The notes below the pieces were generated by a model that was not told where the DNA came from, made no database searches, and saw only the letters and a program-made list of their open reading frames with translations. Below are positions 53,453 through 62,306 of a stretch of 64,000 bases of DNA, in pieces. The translations under genes were made by a program, and so were the position numbers. Numbering within the stretch: the stretch's first letter is position 1; each line of letters starts with the position of its first letter. The stretch spans positions 62,001 to 126,000 of the forward strand of contig NZ_NPMR01000001.1 in NCBI RefSeq assembly GCF_002245215.1, written 5' to 3'. Source of the stretch: Microbacterium sp. Yaish 1 (GTDB lineage Bacteria > Actinomycetota > Actinomycetes > Actinomycetales > Microbacteriaceae).

Positions 53453-53481
53453 AGGCTACCGGAAGGTAACGAATAAGTCAC
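53453..53481 (-). promoter_or_regulatory. Sigma-70-type promoter of the M23 gene
   Basis: Minus strand: GTGACT (53481-53476) and TAGCCT (53458-53453) with a 17-bp spacer. The predicted start near 53446 gives a leader of about 150 nt before the TTG start codon. Confidence 0.55.
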
Positions 53482-53535
53482 GCTGTCGCCGCCATCCCCA
53501 CCCGACGCTCAGGGTCGGCGCGACGCGGCAGACCC

Positions 53536-54234
53536 TCAGTCGCGGCGCGTGAGGAAGATGTGCGACGCCACCTCGACGGGGAGCTCGAGCCCCTCGTCGA
53601 CGCCGTCCATCTGCACGAGGACGTAGCCCTCGGAGAACTGGAAGGTGCCGTCGCGACCGGGGACGACGCCGGCCGCCCGCAGCTGCTGCAGCAGTTCGGG
53701 ATCGACCTGGGCCGGCTCGGCGAGGCGACGCACGGTGCCCTCGATCGGGCCACCGGTCTCGTTGAGCAGTCGGACGAGGCCGACCACGCCGTCGTCGAAC
53801 GTGCGAGCGGGCACATCGCCGAGCTGGTCGAGGCCGGGGATCGGGTTGCCGTACGGCGACTCGGTGGGGTGACCGAGCAGCTCGATGAGGCGACGCTCGA
53901 CGAGCTCGCTCATCACGTGCTCCCAGCGGCACGCCTCTTCGTGGACGTAGGCCCAGTCGAGTCCGATCACGTCGCTGAGCAGGCGCTCGGCGAGCCGGTG
54001 CTTGCGCATGACGTCGACGGCTTTCTGGCGGCCGCTGTCGGTCAGCTCGAGCGAGCGGTCTTCCGAGACGACGACCAGACCGTCGCGCTCCATGCGGCCG
54101 ACCGTCTGCGAGACGGTGGGGCCGGAATGTCCGAGCCGCTCGGAGATGCGCGCACGCAGGGGGACGATCGCCTCTTCCTCGAGCTCGAGGATGGTACGCA
54201 GATACATCTCTGTCGTGTCGATGAGATCGGTCAT
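53536..54234 (-). CDS. DtxR/IdeR-family metal-dependent repressor
   Basis: 232 residues. Winged HTH at about 5-65 (DTTEMYLRTILELEEEAIVPL ... GHSGPTVSQTVGRMERDGLV). The metal-binding dimerisation domain follows (about 70-140: RKHRLAERLLSDVIGLDW, HEEACRWEHVMS), then a C-terminal SH3-like domain (about 150-232). It represses iron- or manganese-uptake genes when metal is bound. Ligand-like residues (His, Glu, Cys in EEACRWEH) are present. It is divergent from serC. The start at ATG 54234 is chosen over a GTG one codon earlier. Confidence 0.93.
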   Translation of the reverse strand: MTDLIDTTEMYLRTILELEEEAIVPLRARISERLGHSGPTVSQTVGRMERDGLVVVSEDRSLELTDSGRQKAVDVMRKHRLAERLLSDVIGLDWAYVHEEACRWEHVMSELVERRLIELLGHPTESPYGNPIPGLDQLGDVPARTFDDGVVGLVRLLNETGGPIEGTVRRLAEPAQVDPELLQQLRAAGVVPGRDGTFQFSEGYVLVQMDGVDEGLELPVEVASHIFLTRRD

Positions 54235-54358
54235 CACAGCCCTTGTCGTGCGCGTGGTCGGAAGGATCCCAGCCTATCCGCTGGCGAGGACATGCGAGGC
54301 TGCCCTTACCTCCTGCTCATGGCACGGCGGGTCCGGGCGCCGCCCCTAGAATCGGCTC

Positions 54359-55471
54359 ATGGCGCACGTCACCCTGCCCCGAGACATCCTTCCCCGCGAC
54401 GGCCGCTTCGGCTGCGGTCCCGCCAAGATCCGCCCCGAGCAGGTCGCCGCCCTGTCGGGTCCAGGCTCGATCCTGCTCGGCACGTCGCACCGCCAGTCGC
54501 CGGTGAAGAGCCTCGTCGGTCAGGTCCGCTCCGGCCTGTCCGACCTGCTGCGGCTGCCCAACGGATACGAGATCATCCTCGGCAACGGCGGATCGACCGC
54601 GTTCTGGGATGCCGCGGCGTTCGGCCTGATCGAGAACCGCAGCCAGAACCTCGTCTTCGGCGAGTTCGGCGGCAAGTTCGGCGCGGCCGCGGCCGCGCCC
54701 TGGCTGCAGGCGCCCGACATCCGAAAGGCCGAGCCCGGTTCGAGCATCACGGCGGAGCCCGTCGAGGGCGTCGACGTCTACGCCTGGCCTCACAACGAGA
54801 CCTCGACGGGTGTCGCCGCTCCCGTACGCCGCGTCGCCGGCGACGAGGGGGCGCTGACGGTCATCGACGCCACGAGCGCGGCCGGCGGCATCGACTTCTC
54901 GGTCTCGCAGTGCGACGTCTACTACTTCGCGCCGCAGAAGAACCTCGGCTCCGACGGCGGAATCTGGTTCGCCGCGGTCTCGCCCGCGGCGATCGAGCGG
55001 ATCGAGCGGGTCGCCGCCTCGGGTCGCTACATCCCCGAGTTCCTGAGCCTGAAGAACGCGCTCGACAACTCGCGGCTCAACCAGACGCTGAACACGCCCG
55101 CCGTCGCGACGCTGTACCTGCTCGACAAGCAGCTCGAGTGGATCCACAGCAACGGCGGCCTGCAGTGGGCGGCCGACCGCACCGCGGAATCCTCGTCCGC
55201 ACTGTACGACTGGGCCGAGGCCTCGGAGCACGCGACGCCATTCGTCGCCGATCCCGCCGACCGCTCCCCCGTCGTGGTCACGATCGACTTCGACGAGACC
55301 GTCGACGCCGCCGCCGTCGCCAAGAGCCTGCGCGGCAACGGCATCGTCGACACCGAGCCCTACCGCAAGCTCGGTCGCAACCAGCTGCGCATCGCGACGT
55401 TCGTCTCGATCGAGCCCGACGACGTGCGCCAGCTCATCAAGTGCATCGACTACACGATCGACCGTCTCTGA
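54359..55471 (+). CDS. serC: Phosphoserine aminotransferase
   Basis: Converts 3-phosphohydroxypyruvate to phosphoserine in serine synthesis, PLP-dependent. 370 residues, the actinobacterial form: RFGCGPAKIR near the start, GNGGSTAFWDAA phosphate-binding region, VIDATSAAGG with the cofactor Asp, and the Schiff-base K194 in FAPQKNLGSDGG. TAGAAT lies 6 bp before the ATG and no Shine-Dalgarno is seen, so the mRNA is probably leaderless. Followed by a strong hairpin. Confidence 0.96.
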   Translation: MAHVTLPRDILPRDGRFGCGPAKIRPEQVAALSGPGSILLGTSHRQSPVKSLVGQVRSGLSDLLRLPNGYEIILGNGGSTAFWDAAAFGLIENRSQNLVFGEFGGKFGAAAAAPWLQAPDIRKAEPGSSITAEPVEGVDVYAWPHNETSTGVAAPVRRVAGDEGALTVIDATSAAGGIDFSVSQCDVYYFAPQKNLGSDGGIWFAAVSPAAIERIERVAASGRYIPEFLSLKNALDNSRLNQTLNTPAVATLYLLDKQLEWIHSNGGLQWAADRTAESSSALYDWAEASEHATPFVADPADRSPVVVTIDFDETVDAAAVAKSLRGNGIVDTEPYRKLGRNQLRIATFVSIEPDDVRQLIKCIDYTIDRL

Positions 55472-55494
55472 CAGCGGCGCACCGCTGAGACGAC

Positions 55495-55525
55495 GAAGGG
55501 ATGCCGCATCGCGCGGCATCCCTTC
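55495..55525. terminator. Bidirectional terminator hairpin
   Basis: A perfect 13-bp stem GAAGGGATGCCGC (55495-55507) with 55513-55525 and a 5-nt loop, 23 bp after serC and 21 bp before the convergent DUF3027 stop. A short T-rich stretch follows on the plus strand. Confidence 0.7.
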
Positions 55526-55546
55526 TGTCGTTCTGGACGAGAGCGG

Positions 55547-56290
55547 TCAGCGCTCCCAGGGCGATTCGTCGTGGTCCGACTCGTCGTCGTCCTCGTCGGA
55601 CTCGTCATCCTCGTCAGAGTCGTCCTCGGAGTCCTCGTCCGAATCGTCGTCGTCTGTCGCGCCGGCGTCGAGGGCGTCGATGTCGACCCCGTCGACGTCG
55701 CCCGCGTGGGTGACGGCCGTGCTGCCGTCGGCGAAGTCGTCGTCATCCGCATCGTCGTCATCGTCGATGTCGTCGGCGATGTCGTCGGCGTCGTCGAGGT
55801 CGACCGCGTCGTCATCATCGAGATCGTCGTCGGACTCGTCCTCGTCCGCAGCGGCCTGGGCGGCCTGGTACTCGGCGAGCCGCACCGCCCACGGCACCCA
55901 CTCGGGGGCCAGCAGCGCACCGGCGGCCGGCAGCAATTCGACTTCGAGCACCGTCGGCTCCGCGTCCTCGACCACCGCGACGCTGACCGTCCAGAGCCAT
56001 CCGGGGTACCCGGCGAGACGGTTGGCGAAGCGCAGCGAGACCACGCCGTCGGCCTCGATCACGTAGTCGACCGGGTCGCCGACCGTCGACGCCGGAGTGA
56101 TCTCGGCGAGCGCCGCCAGGGCCAGCTCGTGCGCCGCGAGCAGACGGTCGTCGACGGTCGCCGGCTCGTTCGTCACAGCGTCGTCGGCTGTCGGGGCGTC
56201 CTCGGAGACGGCGGTCTCTTCGGCGACGGGCTCGGCGGATGCGGGCTCGTGCGACGTCGAGCCGTCGGGAGATTCAGGCGTCGAGGTCAT
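55547..56290 (-). CDS. DUF3027 protein with a long acidic tail
   Basis: 247 residues. DUF3027 core at about 45-145 (DDRLLAAHELALAALAEI, then GYPGWLWTVSVAVVEDAEP, APEWVPWAVRLAEYQAA). From about 150 to the end the protein is almost entirely Asp, Glu and Ser, a polyanionic disordered tail. The N-terminal 45 residues are also acidic. It overlaps the upstream cold-shock gene by 17 bp; this pairing recurs in actinobacteria. An RNA- or nucleoid-linked role with the cold-shock protein is plausible, unproven. Confidence 0.88.
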   Translation of the reverse strand: MTSTPESPDGSTSHEPASAEPVAEETAVSEDAPTADDAVTNEPATVDDRLLAAHELALAALAEITPASTVGDPVDYVIEADGVVSLRFANRLAGYPGWLWTVSVAVVEDAEPTVLEVELLPAAGALLAPEWVPWAVRLAEYQAAQAAADEDESDDDLDDDDAVDLDDADDIADDIDDDDDADDDDFADGSTAVTHAGDVDGVDIDALDAGATDDDDSDEDSEDDSDEDDESDEDDDESDHDESPWER

Positions 56291-56657
56291 CGGCGACCTT
56301 GCGCAGCACCGCGGCGATCTTCTTGCCGTGACCCGAGCTGGGGTACCGGCCGCGACGGAGGTCGGCGCCGATGCCGTCGAGGAGCTTGACGAGGTCCTCG
56401 ACGATGATCGCCATGTCGTCCGCGGGCTTGCGGTTGCGCTTGCTCAGGCTGACGGGAGCCTCGAGCACGCGAACGGCCAGGGCCTGCAGGCCGCGCTTGC
56501 CGTCGGCGACGCCGAACTCCAGGCGCGTGCCGGGCTTGAGCGACTCGGTGCCCGCCGGGAGTGCCGTGGCGTGCAGGAAGACGTCCTGGCCGTCATCGGA
56601 GGAGATGAAGCCGAACCCCTTCTCGTCGTCGTAGAACCTGACCTTGCCGGTGGGCAT
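56274..56657 (-). CDS. Cold-shock domain protein with C-terminal extension
   Basis: 127 residues. The cold-shock domain (1-67) has GKVRFYDDEKGFGFISSDDG (RNP1-like), VFLHATAL (RNP2-like) and LEFGVADGKRGLQAL. A C-terminal extension of about 60 residues (SLSKRNRKPADDMAIIVEDLVKL) distinguishes it from minimal Csp proteins. It binds single-stranded RNA or DNA. Located upstream of the DUF3027 gene and overlapping it. Confidence 0.94.
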   Translation of the reverse strand: MPTGKVRFYDDEKGFGFISSDDGQDVFLHATALPAGTESLKPGTRLEFGVADGKRGLQALAVRVLEAPVSLSKRNRKPADDMAIIVEDLVKLLDGIGADLRRGRYPSSGHGKKIAAVLRKVADDLDA

Positions 56658-56769
56658 GTGCGTACCTCGCTGTCACGGACCGCGTTTCGCGGGCAGAACG
56701 GAATGCCGGGACCGTTTGAGCCCCGACAACCAGCCTACGGCACCGCCGCGAAGCGCTACGCTGATGCGG

Positions 56770-57045
56770 ATGAGCACGCGCAGCACGAGCGACGACCTTC
56801 CGGTCCGCCGTATAGACCGCATCCTCGCGTTCATGTCGCTGGGACTGCTGATCCTGGCGATCGTCTGCTTCTTCGCGATCATCATCGGCACCGCGACCGG
56901 CATGGAGCAGGCGGACTTCGGCTCGGGGGCGTGGCCGACGGTCAGCGCGATCGTGTGGATCGCCCCGCCGATCGCGTTCGCCCTGCTGCTGACGGTGCTC
57001 ATCATGACCTTCATCCGACGGAGCCGGGCCAACAAGGGCCGGTGA
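56770..57045 (+). CDS. Two-helix membrane protein
   Basis: 91 residues: a hydrophilic start (STRSTSDDLPVRRIDR), helices at about 18-43 and 59-82, and a basic tail RRSRANKGR. No family function is known. TACGCT lies 7 bp before ATG 56770 with no Shine-Dalgarno, so it is probably leaderless. An ATG two codons upstream is an alternative start. It is followed one base later by the helicase-associated gene, so it may be the first gene of a small operon. Confidence 0.75.
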   Translation: MSTRSTSDDLPVRRIDRILAFMSLGLLILAIVCFFAIIIGTATGMEQADFGSGAWPTVSAIVWIAPPIAFALLLTVLIMTFIRRSRANKGR

Positions 57046-57046
57046 C

Positions 57047-58774
57047 GTGTCTCCTGTCGACGCCCGTGCCCTCGCGAGCTGGCTCGCCACGGTCGACGAC
57101 GACGTCCTGACGGCGCTGCTGCGTCGACGCCGCGTCTCGACCGACGCCGCCTGGGCCGACTTCTTCGACGCCGCCGAAGCGCTGCTCGAGCCCGCGGCGG
57201 TGGCGAAGGCCGCCCCGCTGCTGTCGCGGCCGCTCGTCGACGCCATGGATGAGGCCGTCGCGTCGGACGAGGCGGTGCCCCCGGGCTCGGCACGCGACGA
57301 GCTGCTGCACCTCGGGCTCGTCTCCCCCGAGGGCCTGCCCTACGCCGGCGCCGCGGCGGCGTGGCGCGACCTGTCGCGGCCCGAGACCCCGGCTCCGGTC
57401 ACCGCGGGAGCTGGTGCGGAGGATGACGCGCAGCTGGCCGAACAAGCCTTCACCGCGCTGTCCTCGCTCGCCGATGTCCTGTCGCTGACACAGCCGTCGC
57501 CCCTCGGACGCACCGGTGCCGGAACTCTAGGCGCCGGCGATCGCCGGCGGCTGGTCGATGCGGGAGCGGTGGCGGATGCCGCGACGGTCGACCTCGTGAT
57601 CGGCATCGGTCTCGATGCCGGGCTGCTGGGAGCGGTGGACCGGGAGTGGCGGGTCACGCCGGAGGGCAGCGCGTGGCTCCTGCGCGGATCGGTCGATCGC
57701 TGGGTCGAGACCGCGTCGCGCCTCCGCGACGCCCTCCCCGCCGCGCTGCGTACGGAGAACGGCGGTTGGCGACCGCCGGCCGAATGGCACCTCGCCTACC
57801 CGCTCGACCCCCAGTGGCCGGCACGGGCCGGGCGCCTCGCCGCGCAGTGGCGGCTCTGGGCGATCATCGACGCCTCGGGCCGACCGGCGGCATGGGCGGA
57901 GGCGATGGCGGACGGCGGCGACATCGACCGGACGACCCTGCAGGCGCACCTGCCCGGCGAGGTCGACCGCATCTTCCTCCAGAACGATCTCACCGCCATC
58001 GCGCCCGGTCCCCTCGAACCGGCCATCGACGCGCGGCTGCGCCGGGCGGCGCGTCGCGAGTCGCGCGCGCAGGCGTCGACCTACCGGTTCTCGGCGGAAT
58101 CGATCGGGGCGGCGCTGGCCGCGGGCGAAGACGCGGCGTCGCTCGCCGAGTTCCTCACCGCGATCTCGCTGACGGGTCTGCCCCAGCCGCTGGCCTACGA
58201 GCTCGAGCGCGCGGCGCAGCGCCACGGCCGCCTGCGCGTGGGGACCGATGCGACCGGCCGCACCCAGGTCACGGCATCCGAGCCGACCGCTCTCGACACC
58301 CTCGCGGTCGACCAGGCACTGCGGCCGCTCGGTCTGGTTCGCGACGGCGACCGGCTCATCAGCCGCAGCTCGGTGGACGCCGTCTTCTGGATGCTGAGCG
58401 ACGCCCGCTACCCCGTCGCCGCGGTCGACGCGGACGGACAGGTGCGCATCCTCGACCGCGCCCGCCTGACCGATTCGTCCGCGGGAACGGCCGCGCGGGC
58501 CGAGGACGCGTCATACGCGCCGCTCATCGAGCGCATGCGCCGTGCCCACTCCTCCGACGACGCGGATGCCGCGTGGCTGGGGCGCGAGCTGGAGCAGGCC
58601 GTCAAGGCACGGGCGGTGATCGAGGTGAGCGTGCGCCTGCCGGACGGCACGACCCGCGACTTCGTGCTCGAGGCGACCGGCCTGGGAGGCGGTCGCCTCC
58701 GCGGCCGCGACCGCGCATCGGATGTCGAGCGCACCCTGCCGGTGTCGAGCATCGTCTCGGCGCGCCTGACCTGA
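57047..58774 (+). CDS. Helicase-associated protein (XPB partner)
   Basis: 575 residues without helicase motifs. Long Ala/Leu/Arg-rich winged-helix-like repeats; the C-terminal part (about 400-575: RLRVGTDATGRTQVTASEPTA, VEVSV/RLPDGTTRDFVLEATGL) matches the helicase C-terminal-domain-3/WYL-like architecture found beside XPB in actinobacteria. It probably binds DNA or regulates the XPB helicase encoded 60 bp downstream. GTG start. No catalytic residues can be named. Confidence 0.8.
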   Translation: MSPVDARALASWLATVDDDVLTALLRRRRVSTDAAWADFFDAAEALLEPAAVAKAAPLLSRPLVDAMDEAVASDEAVPPGSARDELLHLGLVSPEGLPYAGAAAAWRDLSRPETPAPVTAGAGAEDDAQLAEQAFTALSSLADVLSLTQPSPLGRTGAGTLGAGDRRRLVDAGAVADAATVDLVIGIGLDAGLLGAVDREWRVTPEGSAWLLRGSVDRWVETASRLRDALPAALRTENGGWRPPAEWHLAYPLDPQWPARAGRLAAQWRLWAIIDASGRPAAWAEAMADGGDIDRTTLQAHLPGEVDRIFLQNDLTAIAPGPLEPAIDARLRRAARRESRAQASTYRFSAESIGAALAAGEDAASLAEFLTAISLTGLPQPLAYELERAAQRHGRLRVGTDATGRTQVTASEPTALDTLAVDQALRPLGLVRDGDRLISRSSVDAVFWMLSDARYPVAAVDADGQVRILDRARLTDSSAGTAARAEDASYAPLIERMRRAHSSDDADAAWLGRELEQAVKARAVIEVSVRLPDGTTRDFVLEATGLGGGRLRGRDRASDVERTLPVSSIVSARLT

Positions 58775-58834
58775 GCCCGGTCGACGCTCGTCGCGCAGGC
58801 CGATGCCCACTCAGCACCGGTACGATTGCTCGTT

Positions 58835-60478
58835 ATGGCTGATGGTCCCCTGATCGTCCAGAGCGACCGCACCGTGCTGCTGGAGGTCGCCCACCCGAGC
58901 GCGGAGGACGCGCGGCACGAGCTCGCGATCTTCGCCGAACTCGAGCGCGCGCCCGAGCACATCCACACCTACCGCATCACGCGGCTGGGCCTGTGGAACG
59001 CCCGCGCCGCGGGCCACGATGCCGACGACATGCTCGCGACGCTCGATCGGTGGTCGCGCTTCCCGGTGCCGCCGTCGGTGTCGACCGACATCCGCGAGAC
59101 GGTCACCCGGTACGGACGCCTCGTCATCGAACGCGACGACGAGGGCACGCTCGTGCTGCGCTCGAACGACGCGGCCGTGCTGGCCGAGGTCACCCGCAAC
59201 AAGCGCATCCAGCCCCTGCTGCTGGGACACCCCACGCCCGAGACGTACGTCATCGACGCCTGGGCCCGCGGCCAGATCAAGCAGGAGCTGCTGAAGATCG
59301 GCTGGCCCGCGGAGGACCTCGCCGGCTTCACCCCCGGCACACCCCATGAGATCGAGCTGCACGAGGACGGCTGGAGCCTGCGCCCCTACCAGCGCAAGGC
59401 CGTCGACATCTTCACCGAGGGCGGCTCGGGTGTGGTGGTGCTCCCCTGCGGCGCGGGCAAGACGCTCGTCGGAGCCGCGGCGATGGCCGACACGAAGACG
59501 ACCACGCTCATCCTCGTCACCAACACCGTCAGCGCGCGGCAGTGGCGCAACGAGCTGCTCAAGCGCACGAGCCTGACCCCGGAAGAGATCGGCGAGTACT
59601 CCGGTCAGTCGAAGGAGGTCAAGCCGGTCACGATCGCGACGTACCAGATCCTAACCGCGAAGCGGAAGGGCGAGTACGCCCACCTCGCGCTCCTCGACGC
59701 GCTCGACTGGGGCCTCGTCGTGTACGACGAGGTGCACCTCCTGCCTGCGCCGGTGTTCAAGCTGACCGCCGATCTGCAGGCGCGACGCCGCCTCGGTCTG
59801 ACCGCCACCCTCGTCCGCGAGGACGGCCGCGAGGGCGACGTGTTCAGCCTCATCGGTCCCAAGCGCTTCGACGCCCCGTGGAAGGAGATCGAGGCCCAGG
59901 GCTTCATCTCCCCCGCGGTCTGCTACGAAGTGCGCGTCGACCTCCCGGCATCCGATCGACTCGAGTACGCCGCGTCAGCCGACGACGAGCGCTACCGTCT
60001 GGCGGCCACCGCGCACGCGAAGATCGGCGTCGTCCGCGACCTCGTCGCGAAGCACGCGGGCGAGCAGATCCTCGTCATCGGGCAGTACCTCGATCAGATC
60101 GACGTGCTCTCCGACGCGCTCGGGGCACCGAAGATCACGGGGTCGACCCCCGTCGACGAGCGCGAGGAGCTGTACGAGGCGTTCCGGACGGGAGAGGTGC
60201 CCGTACTCATCGTCTCGAAGGTCGCGAACTTCTCCATCGACCTGCCCGACGCCTCCGTCGCGATCCAGGTCTCGGGGTCGTTCGGGTCGCGTCAGGAGGA
60301 GGCGCAGCGGCTCGGCCGCCTGCTGCGGCCGAAGTCCAACGGTCACACCGCGAGCTTCTACACGCTCATCGCCCGCGACACCGTCGATCAGGACTTCGCG
60401 CAGAACCGGCAGCGCTTCCTCGCCGAGCAGGGGTACAGCTACACGATCCTCGACGCCGAGAAGCTCGAAGCGGCCTGA
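58835..60478 (+). CDS. XPB-type DNA helicase
   Basis: 547 residues, SF2 3'-5' helicase of the archaeal/actinobacterial XPB family. N-terminal damage-recognition-like domain (about 1-170). Then Walker A CGAGKT at 205-210 (LPCGAGKTLVGAA), DEVH at 298-301, LTATLVREDG (motif III), the RED-like segment, and IVSKVANFSIDLPDA and QEEAQRLGRLLRPK (motifs V and VI). It takes part in DNA repair or transcription-coupled processes. TACGAT 8 bp before ATG 58835 and no Shine-Dalgarno: probably leaderless. Paired with the helicase-associated gene. Confidence 0.94.
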   Translation: MADGPLIVQSDRTVLLEVAHPSAEDARHELAIFAELERAPEHIHTYRITRLGLWNARAAGHDADDMLATLDRWSRFPVPPSVSTDIRETVTRYGRLVIERDDEGTLVLRSNDAAVLAEVTRNKRIQPLLLGHPTPETYVIDAWARGQIKQELLKIGWPAEDLAGFTPGTPHEIELHEDGWSLRPYQRKAVDIFTEGGSGVVVLPCGAGKTLVGAAAMADTKTTTLILVTNTVSARQWRNELLKRTSLTPEEIGEYSGQSKEVKPVTIATYQILTAKRKGEYAHLALLDALDWGLVVYDEVHLLPAPVFKLTADLQARRRLGLTATLVREDGREGDVFSLIGPKRFDAPWKEIEAQGFISPAVCYEVRVDLPASDRLEYAASADDERYRLAATAHAKIGVVRDLVAKHAGEQILVIGQYLDQIDVLSDALGAPKITGSTPVDEREELYEAFRTGEVPVLIVSKVANFSIDLPDASVAIQVSGSFGSRQEEAQRLGRLLRPKSNGHTASFYTLIARDTVDQDFAQNRQRFLAEQGYSYTILDAEKLEAA

Positions 60479-60501
60479 GCCCGTCGCCGACGACGGTCGC
60501 G

Positions 60502-61506
60502 TCAGGGCTTCGTGAGCTCGGGCGTCGGCTCGCCGGGCAGCGGCACGGTCGCCGTCGGCGTCGGCATGGGGATCGGCGCCGGCAGCGGCGTGCGCGGAAG
60601 GGCGTAGGTCCGCACGATCGGGCGACGCCGCAGCACGTACTCGACGGCGAGGCAGTAGCCCCCGAGCAGCAACGTCGAGGTGGCGAAGCTCACCCATCCG
60701 ACATCCGCCGCCGACGGATCGGAGCCCGATGCGATCCCGGTCACGAAGGCCAGCAGGTTGTTGACGATGTGCACCGCGATCGCGGCCTCGAGCCCGCCGG
60801 TCCGCCACGTGAGCCAGCCCGCGGCGATCGCGAAGAGCGCGACGGCTGCCTGACCGACCGGGTCGTAGAGGTGCCCGATGACGAACAGGGGCGCGGGAAG
60901 CAGGATGGCGAACAGCGGATGCCGCAACCACCGCCCGATCGCCTGCATCAGGTAGCCGCGAAAGACGTACTCCTCTGCCGCTGCCTGCACCGGCACGACG
61001 AGGACGACCACGAGCAGGCTCAGCCACAGGGTCGCGCCCGCCGGGGGCGTCAGCGTGGCTGCGCCCTGCTCGGCCGGGAGCAGCGCCGTGACGATCGTGA
61101 CGACGACCGCCATGACCACGGCGAGCCCGACGCAGACGAGCAGCCAGCGCCAGCGCAGCCGCCCGAAGACGGCGGAGGCGAACCCGAGGCGACGGCCGTT
61201 GACGATGAGCGACGCGAGCAGGTAAGCGGGCAGCAGCAGCGCGATCGCACCCAGGCCGAGCAGCAGCGACAGCGGGTCACCGACATCCAATGCTCCGCCA
61301 TCTCGCACGACGTCGTTGAGCGCGCGTGCCGCATCGTGGCTCGACAGGGCGACGAGCAGGGCGGCGAGCGCGACGACGAGCAGCATGGCGAGGTAGAGGA
61401 CGATGCCGAGGGCGCCCACCGCGAGCGGGGTCCACCATCCCGAACGACGACGTGCGAAGACGAGCCGGTGGAATGCGAGACGGTCGAAATCGATCGGACG
61501 CGGCAT
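60502..61506 (-). CDS. CPBP-family intramembrane metalloprotease (second copy)
   Basis: 334 residues, about eight membrane helices. CPBP motifs: E178-E179-R183 in AAEEYVFRGYL, H212 in FVIGHLYDP, H246 in AVHIVNN. The C-terminal tail is Pro/Thr-rich (LPAPIPMPTPTATVPLP), possibly a wall-facing linker. It is divergent from the OmpR-type regulator gene at 61595, an arrangement similar to that of the first CPBP gene and its two-component system. Confidence 0.9.
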   Translation of the reverse strand: MPRPIDFDRLAFHRLVFARRRSGWWTPLAVGALGIVLYLAMLLVVALAALLVALSSHDAARALNDVVRDGGALDVGDPLSLLLGLGAIALLLPAYLLASLIVNGRRLGFASAVFGRLRWRWLLVCVGLAVVMAVVVTIVTALLPAEQGAATLTPPAGATLWLSLLVVVLVVPVQAAAEEYVFRGYLMQAIGRWLRHPLFAILLPAPLFVIGHLYDPVGQAAVALFAIAAGWLTWRTGGLEAAIAVHIVNNLLAFVTGIASGSDPSAADVGWVSFATSTLLLGGYCLAVEYVLRRRPIVRTYALPRTPLPAPIPMPTPTATVPLPGEPTPELTKP

Positions 61507-61594
61507 GCCTCCATCATCTCGCGGCCCCTACCAGGTCGACCCGCTGCGGCGCGATATCCAGCAAACCGATGGGATCCGGTGCCAGTATGGGCCT

Positions 61595-62287
61595 ATGACA
61601 GCACCGCGCATTCTCGTCGTGGACGACGAACCCAACATCCGTGACCTGCTGATCACCGGGCTGAAGTTCGCCGGATACCAGGTCCGCGCCGTGGGCAACG
61701 GAGCGCAGACGATCTCGGCGGTGCTCGAGGAGGAGCCCGACCTGATCGTGCTCGACGTGATGCTGCCCGACATGAACGGCTTCAGCGTCACCAAGCGCCT
61801 ACGGGGGGCGGGCTACACCGCGCCGATCCTCTTCCTCACCGCGAAGGACGAGACCGAGGACAAGATCGAGGGGCTCAACGCCGGCGGCGACGACTACGTG
61901 ACGAAGCCGTTCAGCCTCGACGAGATCGTGGCCCGCATCCAGGCCATCCTCCGCCGCACGATGCAGGCCGACGAGGAGTCGATCATCCGCGCCGGCGAGC
62001 TGACGATGGACCAGGACACGCACGACGTGCAGGTCGGCGACGTCTCGATCGACCTGTCGCCCACCGAGTTCAAGCTGCTGCGCTACCTGATGCTCAACCC
62101 CAACCGGGTGCTGAGCAAGGCGCAGATCCTCGACCACGTGTGGGAGTACGACTTCAACGGCGACGCCGGCATCGTCGAGAGCTACATCTCGTACCTCCGC
62201 CGCAAGATCGACCCGCACTCCTCGGAGCCGCTGATCCAGACCAAGCGCGGTTTCGGATACATGCTCAAGGCCGACAAGTCGGCGTGA
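61595..62287 (+). CDS. OmpR/PhoB-family response regulator
   Basis: 230 residues: receiver with D10/D11 pocket, phosphoacceptor D54 (IVLDVMLPDMNG), T near 82 and K in YVTKPF. A C-terminal winged HTH follows (about 130-225: LSPTEFKLLRYLMLNPNRVLSKAQIL, VESYISYLRRKI, KRGFGYML). CAGTAT 6 bp upstream suggests a leaderless start. Followed by its histidine kinase with a 19-bp gap. Confidence 0.95.
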   Translation: MTAPRILVVDDEPNIRDLLITGLKFAGYQVRAVGNGAQTISAVLEEEPDLIVLDVMLPDMNGFSVTKRLRGAGYTAPILFLTAKDETEDKIEGLNAGGDDYVTKPFSLDEIVARIQAILRRTMQADEESIIRAGELTMDQDTHDVQVGDVSIDLSPTEFKLLRYLMLNPNRVLSKAQILDHVWEYDFNGDAGIVESYISYLRRKIDPHSSEPLIQTKRGFGYMLKADKSA

Positions 62288-62306
62288 CCCGCGGGAGCGC
62301 AGACGC

